From Rachycentron canadum (lineage: Eukaryota; Chordata; Actinopteri; Carangiformes; Rachycentridae): a stretch of 64,000 bases of DNA. The notes under the pieces are model-generated. The model did no database searches. It was not told the origin of the DNA and saw nothing but the letters and a program-made list of their open reading frames with translations. The position numbers were made by a program, and so were the translations under genes. Shown piece by piece: positions 47,267-59,500 of this stretch. Within the stretch, counting starts at the first letter, position 1, and each line of letters starts with the position of its first letter. Location of the stretch: positions 9,496,407 through 9,560,406 of the forward strand of contig CM076653.1 of assembly GCA_038496675.1 (NCBI GenBank). The letters are read 5' to 3'.

Positions 47267-47357
47267 CTACATGTCCGTGTCCCCGTCGTAGGCGAGAGTC
47301 AGAGGTTTTAGTCGGTTGTTTTGTTGCCTCTGTCTCTGAGGTCTCTTTGGCTTTTTG
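47267..47357 (-). CDS. thsd7a: thsd7a terminal coding exon, cytoplasmic tail
   Basis: 91 nt. Completes Cys, then KKPKRPQRQRQQ, NNRLKPLTLAYDGDTDM and TAG. Acceptor TTTTCACACAG. Confidence 0.93.
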
Positions 47358-50300
47358 CTGTGTGAAAAGATGAAAACAGAGTCAGAGAGAAAAACTGGGA
47401 ATCTTCCCCCCTAAACAGAAACTACCACACTGGTCATGCAGCTACATAGGCTTCAGATGAACGTGGCCATAATTGTGAAGAATAAAATGCAGGTGATGAG
47501 GTCAACATCATGTGAGACTGATACAACAGCACATTTAAACTCAAATCGGCTCATCTCTTTACTTTCCATTCAAGAGTCTGATCTGACGTGGTGTTAAAAC
47601 CAAGCTTGGATTGATTTGTCTGCTTTGTTGACTGGATGCATTAAAAAAAAATGACAATCACACTTTAAAGTTATCAATAATACTGTTTCTCATCAACGCT
47701 CGTCACAAAGGAAACGAGAACCTCCACAACCTCTAAAAGAACAACTGTCATTAGGCTGTGTTTTTCTTATCGCCAACAAATCTCATGAAAAGACCAAAAC
47801 TAAGGCTTTAGTTTGTCTCTCAACACCTGTCGGTCTCTGTCTGCCTGTCAGCTCAAAGCCCATTAGTTCCTACTAAACATGTAAAGGTCACAAGTGTAGT
47901 GTTTCCTTTATGAGAAAAGGGCTAATGCTCTTAAACAGCAAACTTGGAGTAAATAGTTAATTTGTTGGGGACTATTTTCTGTGGATTAATACACTTTTAG
48001 TGAGTATTTATTATGTTATTTAGTAGTATTTGTTATTTATTATGTATATGGGATTGACTCTAAATAAACTGGTTTCCTTCCACCTGTTTTTATAGATTTT
48101 CTATTTGAATATTGAAAGTTATTGGTATCAGCAAAAGCTAAACTGCAAAAAAATAAATAATGTACATGAAGCATGTGACTTAAACATCACTCAAGCTTCC
48201 ACTGAGGAGATAAAAGGCAGCGGCAGATGAAAACATCAGATCTGTGAAGGCCGATGAGGAGACTCTGACCTTCCTCATATTAACACATGAAACAGCCTCA
48301 ATGGCATATTTCCATCAGGCTGTTTGTCTGCATTGTTTCCACTGTTTGAGGTTTGAGTTTCTGTCCTTTAATGGCATCATCTTCTTCCTCTCAGCATCAC
48401 CAGCTGTTTATCAGGACGAACCAACTCCTAATACTCACATTTTGACTCGTTTGGATCTTTTTCTTCCAGTTTTCTCAAAATTTGGTTAAAAATTGTCCTA
48501 AATTTTCTGTGGAGGTCTAACTAGTGTCACACGATGTGTCTCACTGTGTTTTTAGTAGCTTTGGACAAGAATGAAGTTTTATGACACGGAGGAATGAGCT
48601 GTGGATACACAGACGTTTGTTAGGAGGATCGGGCCTTTGAGGGTTTTGGGTCTTTTCATAGCTTTGTGGACAAAAACAAAAATACAGATGATGATCATCA
48701 AACTCAGTTAAGAAATTCACTCAGTCAGTCAGTTGGTTGTTTGGAGAAATGATCAGAGCAGAACTAACCTTGACACCTGCAAACTGCTTTCAACGAGTCA
48801 GAAAATTGCACAATTTCTTTTACAAAAAAAAATGGCTTCTTCTCTATTAAATATTCTAGATCTACACAGACAGACTAAAATCAGCACTGGGAGAAAACTG
48901 TGTAGAGTCGAGACCACGATTACTGCAGAGAGGGGACAATATATTAGAATATTAACCACACTATGGGTTGACAGGTTTCACACAAACAGGGTTTGTTGTC
49001 ATGGAAAAGGACTCGCACCTCTACATCTAAAAGCATTAAAAAGGTATTAGTCAGTTCATTTACATGCACACTCTGCACACGTGCCAGACATTTGTTACTT
49101 TGCCTCCAGGGGGGAAAAGCACTGTTAGAAGACGAAGCCTGATTTTCTACCTTTGTGTTTCTCTGAGCTGTCAGCGCTGCCTCAGATGCAAGATCACTCA
49201 TTCATGTCTCAAAGTAACACGGTGTATAATGTGGTGTTTTATGTCCTCTAGAGAACGGCTGTGAAAGACAGTAAGGCTAATATTTAGCAGTGCTTTCTCA
49301 TCTTGTATTATCTCAATCCTGTAACTAGTCTCTAGCTATTTGTCCAATTAACTCTTCTAAACATGAAAAACCCTCTCTCTAACTTTCTCCAAAAGTAATT
49401 CAACACAGACATGTGATGTAATTGTCTCTGGAGAACAACGAGAATATTCTGGAAAGTTTGTAAAGACAATCAGAAGAGTCCTCGGGGGATTTTCTATGGC
49501 TAGTTTTAGTGCTGAGAACCTGACAAAATCAGAACGCAAGCAAACATTCAAACAGGCAACAAAAACCGAAAAGGGGAAAAAAAAAAAAAGATCTGCTACA
49601 AAAATCAGCCTGGCTCTTTCATATGCGACTTTGGCAAAGTTATTCATGTTCGCAGATATTGAGTGGGACAACACTCAGCCTGCTGCAGATGATTACTTCC
49701 AAATGTTTTGTCCGTAAAATTTCGGAAAATGGTTAAAAAGCCTATCACAGCTTCCCAGAGCTGAAAGTGACAGACTGTAAACAGCTCATTTTATCTGACC
49801 AACAGTCCAAAACCCACTAAGAGGTTTAATCATGAGTCAAGGAAAAGAAATCAGCAAATTCTCAAATTTTAGAAGCTAAAACAAGCAAATGTTCAATATT
49901 CTTGCTCGGAAAATGACTCAAATTATTAAAAAATTGTTGATTAATGCTGATTGACTCTCAGTTGTGAGTTTTTAAGGCCAGTTTTATACATTGTCTTTGT
50001 TCAAAGCTCAACAAAGAGAAATAACATCAATACATGTAACGAGTGAAAAAGATAATGAGCTCTTAATATGAAAGGACATGATATGGGAGGAAGGAAACGT
50101 GTTGCCCTACTTTCTCGTTTGACCACAAGAGGGCAGTGTGAGCTCACGCTCGAGAAGCACCATCAAGGAGACGGCTGGAGATTTAAATTTGATCCCTGCA
50201 GATTCCCAGATGTCTCCTTCATGTCGTCACCTCTATGAATCTGTCGACATCCATGCTTTCTACTACAGCTTTAACTAATCTATACTACATTTACTTCCAC

Positions 50301-53300
50301 CCATGGAAAGTTGAAGTAAACACCTCTGAGCACGTAGCAACACAATGTAAGCACAACTAATTATGTCTGGACCAACACTGTGTCACTACATCCTTGTATG
50401 AAAACACAGAGTCATCTGCTTGTAGCAATTTCCCACAGGCAGAAGCTCAGGATGACAGTGTGTCGACATAAAGTGGAAACCAGGGATGCTGTGCTATGCT
50501 AATACGCTAATTCCCCATGTTTACACCTGCTCGTGAAAGGGACCCATTAGTGATCATTTAGCTCACATGTGGCACGAATGAGATTCTTTATTTGCAAAGG
50601 GGACACAAGGAGGTTGTGTCTTCACCCGTGTGTTTATTTGTCAGCAGGACTAAACAAACTTGGTGGAGTGAAGGATCATGGGCCACAGAACGACCCATTC
50701 AATTTTGAGGCAGATCTGGATCGTTTACAATGAATTTGAGTTTTTTTTTTTCTCTGAAGTCTGGTGTATGTTGTTTGACACTGACCACAGTGGAGGTCTG
50801 TGCTCGTCTAGTTTTCATTATTGATAAATCTCCTGACTGTTTCCTTGATAAATTATTTGTAATGATGATTATTTAGAAAACTAAATAAAACATGAAAAAC
50901 AGCAGCATTATAATACAGCTGAAGTCTTCAAGTGTTTTGTTTTATCCAATGAATGGTCCAAAACCTCAAGAGAGTTCAGTTTACAATCCTGTATGATGAA
51001 TAAAAACATCAAAGTTTCCAATTTTAAAAGCTGCAAACAGTAAACATTTGATATTTAGTTTTAAAAAATGACTCATGATGTAAATTGGGTGATATCTGTT
51101 CAAAGCATTTAATGCCAGACTTTGGTAGAGTTTGGTTTTCCATCCTCACTGCTACAGATAGAGACAGTGGAGGACACATGTACTAATGTCAGTTTGTTGT
51201 ATTTAAATAGAATATTTCTATTTGACATTAGTTTGTATTTCTACTAGAGGGAAACACTGCTTCTTTTCACTCTACTGCATTTAACTGATTGTTATAATAA
51301 TCTGACCTTTCAAAATTTCATCAGTTGATAAAATATGATGCATGGTTATAGATTAAACTCCCTCTTCTCCACCTCAACCAGCTGCAACATGTAAATACCA
51401 CATATTTATATTAATGCGTCCAATAACTAATGCACAGTGACTCTCCATGTAAAAATGAATGAATCTGAACGTAAAATTTGTACTTTTAATTGAGTATTTT
51501 GTGAAATATAGAGTATGTGAAGTGAAGTGAAGTATGAAGTGTTTTACCATTTTAGTATTTTATTCCCTGTTAACTGAGTTAACTGAGGACATAATTAGCT
51601 TAGTTTTGCATTAAATAGTAAAACTAATGTCATTAGTGAACTTCAGTTGTATTGATTGTTGTATTTTTGCACTTGAAGACAGAGCCAGACCAGCTGTTTC
51701 CCTGCTGTTTACCAAGCTGAGTGTCTCCTGGGCACAGCCTCATATTTAGCGTTCGGTCACTGGAGTCGTATCGATCTTCTCCTCCAACTCTGGGCAAAAA
51801 AGCAAATAAAGATTTTGCTAAATGTCGACGTGCTTTAAGTGAAGGACCTCAGTATTTCCTCCACCACTGTTGGTCAGTGCAGTGATACAATGCAGTCTGT
51901 GTGGGCTGCACAGACTCGTGTGGGTTCTTTAAAGCTGCTGTGGTGTGATCACATTCATCAGATATGGGTCACTTTTAAACGTAGGTGTAAACAGGAGGTG
52001 AGAAACCCAGATATAGGCAAAAAACTCAACTACTGATCAAAGGCCTTTTATGTAAACAGGTGTAAAATCATTAGGTAAACAGAATCTATGTGGTTGTCAC
52101 GCTCTAAAAAATCTACAAGGACTAAAAAAAAAAAAAAAAGTGAAAAGTCCTCCTGGGTGGTTTGTCCTCACCTGCACCAGCACCTTCACTCAGCTAGTCA
52201 GGCAGGACATGTGACACGTTTCACAGAGGTCACCGGGAAAGGTCAAGGACAGCAGGCACTTATACTGGAGGGTGTGTAGGGGGGCAGGGGGTGTTGAACC
52301 CTTCACATCCTCATTAGCTGCTGCTGCTTTGAGCCAGCTCTTGGCAATCGGGACAGGTGTAAATCATCTCATGTGCATTTTGGCCCATCCAGACTGCCGT
52401 CCCATTGGCGTCAGACTCTTGGGCCTTAAGAGAGCGATGCACCTTGGCACAGTAGCTGCTGCTCTCACATGGGGATGGCGCGAAGGAAGCAAAAAAAGAC
52501 ATACATATACATATATATATGTATATGTATATATACATATATATATATATAAAAGACAAAACAAAAACTGTGACGTGAGGGAGGGGAAGCTTGACTCAGG
52601 GCAGGTGGGGGGAAAATAAGGACGGATTGATTTCATGAGTGTGATGATGGTAAATGGGGGGAGATTAAACTGGTCAACTCACCAAGCTAGGTATATCATA
52701 GACACTATGAATATGAGGAGCACAAAGGCCCCGGCTGCTACACCATACACCCACATCTTCAGCTTCCCATCTGTGGAGGAGGAGGCTCGTCAGTTTGTCT
52801 GTTTACGCGTCAACACGGCGCCAACACGGCGCCAACAGCCATTAGAAACTGAAACGATTCATTCTGTGAATGCTTCACAAGACATCAACACATTGCTGCA
52901 AATTTTTACTTTCTAATAACACTTTCTAATAATACATCTCACGAATCTCATCATGTGAATCAACCACCAATGAAACTGTCACATATGGGTCAGATATAGG
53001 AACAGTGGAATAAAACAAGACCCTGGCGAACACAGAGAAGAACATTTTACCATAGCACCTTTACTATTTCAGTATTTATTAGTGTTCTATAGTAAATACT
53101 GATTTCTCTAACAACTCTCAGTGTGTCAGTGTAAAATTAAACTAATTATAGCATGTACAAAAGTTACAAAAGCACTGGGGTGGACATAACAGGGTTTGTG
53201 TTGCAGTCAGTGGCACAGGGAACACCTGTGCTAATTTCTCTGAACTGACAGTAAAACAATATAAAAATAGTAGGTAGGTTATTGTTGTTATTATTGTTAT

Positions 53301-53501
53301 AGGTTATATTAATTGTTCCTCTTTGTCTCCCTCAGTCTTGTTCTCCTTCACTCAACCTACAATTAAGAACAGTAGGAACTGGTCAGTGTTGTATTGGTAC
53401 CAGATTCATACATTATCAACTTTGTTTTCTTTCTTTCACAAAAGGCAAAACCATGTTTTAAATTCTGCTGTAATTTACTCTATAACAGGGGCGTGCCTGC
53501 T

Positions 53502-53536
<35 letters not shown>

Positions 53537-56500
53537 CAAACATTTGGAAGATAAACGATACACGGGTTGGTGTATGTGGAAGTGTTTGCTCCTGACAGAC
53601 GTTAACTCAATCTGTTCTGCGCTCTTGCATCCTAAATGTTTATTTTGCTGTCATGCACCATCAGTCACAGCGCTCTGTGCAGACGCACTTCTCAAATGTT
53701 AATGTACCAGCAGCTCAGAGGAGGCGGCGACGTCCATACATGCATCTGAGAAGTCTTGCATTTGTGAAAACGTGCCTGATGCATTGTCGCTCAGTTGTGT
53801 TTCATACACAGTCCCGAGCACAAATGTGTTAAACTTAATGTTAATTAAACCCTGTCAGCACTAAATCTGCCTGACGCGAAGTGAAAGTAAAGCATGTTCT
53901 GCTGTTGACACGTGAAAACCTCTCAGCTTTATGTCTTAACTTCACTTCGAGGATTACATGCTGCTCTGCAGGTTGAGAAAATTCTTCTAACTCTGGGCTT
54001 CCTAAAACCTTTTCACTTTAGATAAACTTCAAAAGACAGAGTGGGCACTCAAATAAAATGGAGGCTGTTTCTCTTATCCACAAGTTCAAGAGGAAATATT
54101 TTAAGTGCAAGCTCCTGGCTTAAAACTTTCCCATCAACATGAAGTTGGAGCTTTGGAAAGGATGTGTGATGATTTGCTAACCTATGCACTCTTTGCTTTG
54201 ATATTAATTTCTTATTAACAAGGGCCTCTCTATAGTCATCACTCGCTGGCTGTGTTTGTAATATAATGTAATATATACAGCTCTGGATGTTTTGGTCTAA
54301 CTTCCTTTCACATTTCGGAATCAGACGCTTCCTCATGTGGTAGTTTTTGTAAATACGACTTGACAACTGAAAAACAGGAGTTTCTGCAGAGAACATTAAG
54401 GCAGGGTGAGTTTCCCAAAACATGACAGTTAGGAGATTAAAGGTTTTCACTTGACAACAACAACAACAATTTTTTTTTACAACTGGATGCGTGGCCTCTA
54501 TTTTTTTTTTTTAAATATATTTTTTAATTATAAATTTTTGGTTAAAGGCTCATGTGGATTTGAACCCGTCGTGAACAGTGTGTGAAGTGGTCTGACCTGG
54601 TCCGTAGGGCTGCAGGTACCAGGTCCGTCCGCTGCGTCCCGGCTGGATGGTGCTGGGCATGGTGGGGTTAATGGCACGACTGGTCTTCACATCGCCCTTC
54701 TTGTCCGCCGCGGTGGGGATCTCCAGGACTGGGATGGGGGCGCACTGGTCCAGCTGCCCAGTGGGCGACAGCACCTCTGTGAAGCCCTCCTCGCACATGC
54801 AGATCCCAGCCTGCAGGGGGCAGCACACATTCACGTTTGGTCTGAGCCACAGCTACAGTACAAGGGAGTGTGGACAAGAGTAGAAGTGAAATAATCTGAG
54901 GGGGCTTTGGGAGGAGGCTCCGGTATGGTAGGGTGACCGAACTGTTACCGTTTGGTCACATGTTCAACGCCCTGCATGTCCTCGGCAGCTGTGTGTGCTG
55001 CTGTCTCTGACTCATTCACTCAATCTAGATAAAAGCATCAGCTTCCACAAAAACCAAACATCCACAAAGAACCATTTCAGAGCTTGTTTGTGACCTGTTG
55101 GCCTCATTTTCATGTATTGTATTTTCTACTAATACCTGTTTCTGATTCAGCGAGACAAACTAGACTGTATTACCGTGTACTGAATTCAGTTTTCTCCTTA
55201 TCCACCATAGCCCAGCTGGTCCCGAACGCTCTTTTAAGCAACATCTTGTATACAAAGTTACACGCAGTTACCTGAAATCCCCCAAAGCAGCTCTCTGAGT
55301 CTGATCTGGAAAAGAGTAGCTGGGGATTAAATGCCTTGCTCATGAGCATTTTAACGGTAGTAATGAATGAGAGGTAAAAGCTGCCCGTGGACTTCCCAGA
55401 CTACACTCAGTTCCTGGTTTATTGGGTACACCCCGAGTGTCGACCCGCCGTGAGGTTTTTCTTTCTTTTTTTTTTTTTTGAAACCAGAAGAAACCATATG
55501 TGGAGAAGAAGGTGGAGCTGAGGAGGAGTGAGGGGTGGATCACACCCTGCTCTGTACCACTTTTTTATGGTCTATTTTCCTTTAAATTGGACCATAATTT
55601 AAAAATGAACATCATGTTGTATTGAAGACTTGAAACTAGAGACTGAGACCATAAACTCATTAGGAAAACATTTACTGAGCTAATAAATCAAGGGAGAAGT
55701 AGAGACATTTCAATACTTCTTCTAAAAACAAGTGGCCTGACGTCAATCTAATATAATGTTCTGTGTTTATTGAGAAATATCGATAATTTCGGAGGATGGA
55801 GTTTATGATGCTTTTGGGTGTTGTTGGGTGATGTGTTTCTGTTTTTCAGCCTATAATCATTTTTATAAATGCAATGGACAAAAAATTAGAAACACCTGTC
55901 AGCAGAAAACTGAGCAGTAAAATGTTGATGCAGGAGGATTTATTACAGGACTGTGTTAGTGTTAGCTGGCTGTCCCGGTCCAGGGAGTCAACCTGTGACC
56001 TCGGAGGTCACTTCTCAGTCTGACCTGCTTATTACAACCACAGAGCAGCTGATAACCAGCCTTTACTGATAAATCCAACTGTTGTTGTTGTTGTTGTTTT
56101 TTTAATATACAAGCTAATAAAACGGATAAAGTCTGAGAGTTACCAGCTGCTGTATCTGCTGGACAGAAACTTATTCTCCTCATTTTGATGCAGCACAGCT
56201 GAGTGACACTATGGAGGAATAGGTTTTACATCTCCGTGCTGCCATCATTTCATTCTGTGCTGCATTCAAATTCAATTCTGGCAGCAGTGTGTCACAGTGA
56301 GTACAGAGGCTGCCATTCATCCAGGGGACCTGTGCTTCCAGGTTTGTCTTTTATTGTTTTTATTTTACACTGTTTATTGGATTTTTATTGTAGATTTTAT
56401 GTCACCAAAACCAAATTTTTATCCTCAGTGTTTTGCTTTATTTTGTTGTCGTTGTTATTATTGTCGGTTAAACTGGCGAAATGGGAACAAAGAGAAAGTT

Positions 56501-59500
56501 ACCTCGCTGCAGAAAGACTTTGGCATGAGACAGGGAGGGTCACAGGAGCTGTTGTCCATTGGAGGGTTCATCGGAGGACAACCTCCTGCGGGTGAAAAGA
56601 CAATCAAAGCAAACAGGGTACAAGTTCATAAAAGGAAGACAATGAACGTGGATCCAATGCTTTATGCTGCTTATGAGCACTGCTCTTATTTCCAAACAAA
56701 AGCGGGCTTTATTACACAGCCTGTACATTCATGTACTATATGTGTCTATACATTGATACAGCTGATGTAACCAGGTTTATTTTTTGGACTATTTTTGGTG
56801 AGTGGCCACATGTTCATGTTTTATACAGCTATAACAGTAGTATGAGCTGCCAGCGCCCACCACCTCAGCTTCTTATGGAAACAAGTCCCTAGTTTTTCAG
56901 AACAGTGTGTTATATATCTGACATATTTTGTGTAAATTTAAACCACCTACATAAAACTGCCACCGAAGCTTCAGACGTACTTCTGAGCTATAGAGCTGCT
57001 GCAGCGCCTCACTTTCTCACTTTAAAGATAAGTAAAGCAACACTGTGTATTATCAGTATGTCAGAACTACAGGCTGGTGTCTCCCAGATGTTTTGGTTTG
57101 TGACCAACTGTGACCAGTACAATCATAAAGTCACTTTATTCTGTTTTCTGTTTTACTCGAAGACTTGTTAGAGATGAAACGAGTCGGGAAATTAACCTGC
57201 AGTTTTAATAATTCGAGAATAACTTAAGTTTTTTTTTTATCTTAAAGAAAAAAAAAAAACAATTCCAGCTTCAAAAATGTGATGCTGGTTTTCATAGTCC
57301 TCTATAGTATTAAAGTAAATATGTCGTGATTCTGTTTTGTTGTTCAGACAAAACAAACCATCTCCATTCATCAAAGAGGGCTTTGGGAAATTGAGATGAT
57401 CATTCTTATTGGTTGATTGACCAAACCAATTATTTAAGAATACAACCAGCAGAATAAAAGTTAGTGAAAATAATTGTGAAGTCATCCAGTTATTCACCAG
57501 AAAAAAGGCGAAAGATTACAGAAGACGTGCATCAGATTAATTTCGTGACCCACCGTGAGGTCCCCAGCCTCATTTTGAGGGACCTCAGCACAGTTTCATG
57601 GACTTAACAAGAATTCAACCATTAGCCAACTCTTGTGCTGCTGTGTAATACAAGCTCCATTTTAAGACTGAGGATTCCTTACCGGTGACATTGAGTCCAT
57701 CTGAGCGCTGACACCACATAAAAGGGCGGGTGGAGTTTGAACGAGCGCTGCTGAACCATTTGTACTCGTAACATTCGCCCCCTGAAAGCAAAATAAAAAA
57801 CACTCAACAACCATAAAGACTGTACAGTGGGAGTCTTCAGTAAAGACCATTAATCATTTGAATGACAGATTAATAAAGCAGCTGCTAAGTTATGGCTGTA
57901 TAACAGGCTGCTGTCATATAACATCACTATCAGTGTGTCTTCACACAGAAGGGTCCAGTTCGATGTTTTAATCTTCAGTAAGAGCTTTTGCTTAATGACT
58001 TCCTATCAATGCTATTATGACTTTATCAATATCTCCATCAGTGCAGTAAATGACCGTATTTCCCTACGGAGTCCTGTGTAACCAATCATCAGCCCTGCCC
58101 ATTCGGTTACTGCAAATGAACAATTTAACCTTGAACAAAGGAAAGATCTATTCTCCACAGGCCTGGATACAGTATCACGGCTGCAGTCGATGGCAGAGCT
58201 CTATCTGCGGCTGAGACGACTTCTCCCTTCATGTTCTTCACTTTTCTCCTCCCTTTTTCTAGCTGTGTTACGGCTGAGGTCGTTTTTCAGATGTGTTAAG
58301 TTATCATTGAATCACTCTCTTCAGATGGGACTCTCCAACATCCTTTACGAGCAGAGTGGGGTTTTACTACCATAGATATATTTATCAGAACAAGAGCTGC
58401 TCTGGAAGCAGAAATAATTTCAGTGGTTGCGTTAACCCAAAAAAAAAAAAAAAAAAAAATCACAGGTTTTTGAAACATGAGAGTTTCTGTGAGGCATAAA
58501 AGAGGAAAAAGCTGACTTTCAGCCTGTGTCATTATGTCATTATAACCATCTTACATAGCTCTTTTATATCAAAAGGGTTTGCAGTTTGCCCGTCACATAC
58601 ACCAACACAGAAATGGTGGTGGAGAAAGGTCTGGGCATCAGGGGATGGGGGTCAGATCAGGGATTAGATCAAATGACCCATTCGACCATTTGATACACCG
58701 GGTTAGCTATGTTAGCGAGTTAGCTAACCAGCTGGGTTTTCCATCATTAGGTCAAAAAATTTTCATTTGTCCAAAAATTTCATTTATGATCCAAAACCTT
58801 GAAAAACTAATCCAGTTCCCAGCAGCTTGAGCTCTACATTGTATTTGTGCTAAGAAAGAATATAGATCAAGGTTATGATGTAATCCTACTGGACGCAGGA
58901 CTATAAAAGAGGGATGTTCAGTGTATTTTGTTAGCGCTGCGTGTTTTGTTGCCCGTGAAGGAATAAAACTACTGCATTGTACAAGAAGGTGGTGTGGAGA
59001 AGGAGTCCGGACTTCTTGACCCAGCACTAAGATGGTTAACATGGTATAGATTATACCTGCTGAACATCAGCACGTTTCATTGTCATAATGTTAGCATGCT
59101 GACGTTAGCATACAGCCTAAAGCACCACTGTGGCTAAGTACAGCCTCACAGAGCTGCTTGACTGTGGACTCTCGGGTCTCATTAAATCAAGAAAGGCCCT
59201 GCCTTCATGTTACCAAGGTTTTCCATGGACTCTCACCTTGACTTGGGTAAAGTGTGTTTGTGCTCAGGTCACCTAAGGCTGGAAGAAAAGGTGCGTGGAG
59301 AACTGATCACATCATGTTTTAAAACGGTAACAGAGCCGGGAGCTGTAGGTTGTAATCTCTGAACTGAAAACCTGATGCTGAACTAACATCAAATAATGAC
59401 AAACTGTATATGATGAGTTTCACTTGACGATTGTTAAGCTGCAAAATGAACTGATGGTCGTATCTGTGGTGATTTTGTAGACTACGCCAAGAGTTGTCAA

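Larger units (their letters stand above)
47358..52682 (-). other. Last thsd7a intron (5.3 kb)
   Basis: Repeat-rich: family B-like sequence at 47560-48010, family A copies at 49785-49975 and 50925-51075, a CTCF-like motif at 50123 and an AT palindromic microsatellite at 52499-52550. The GC-richer stretch 52260-52490 carries a candidate alternative exon. Confidence 0.6.

Noticed and set aside
52811..52832. Two tandem copies of an 11-bp unit
   Set aside because: Too short to be more than a chance or slippage duplication.
56203..56770. Overlapping plus-strand frames of 130 and 157 residues
   Set aside because: Antisense to a thsd7a exon and flanking intron; low-complexity hydrophobic sequence without family features.
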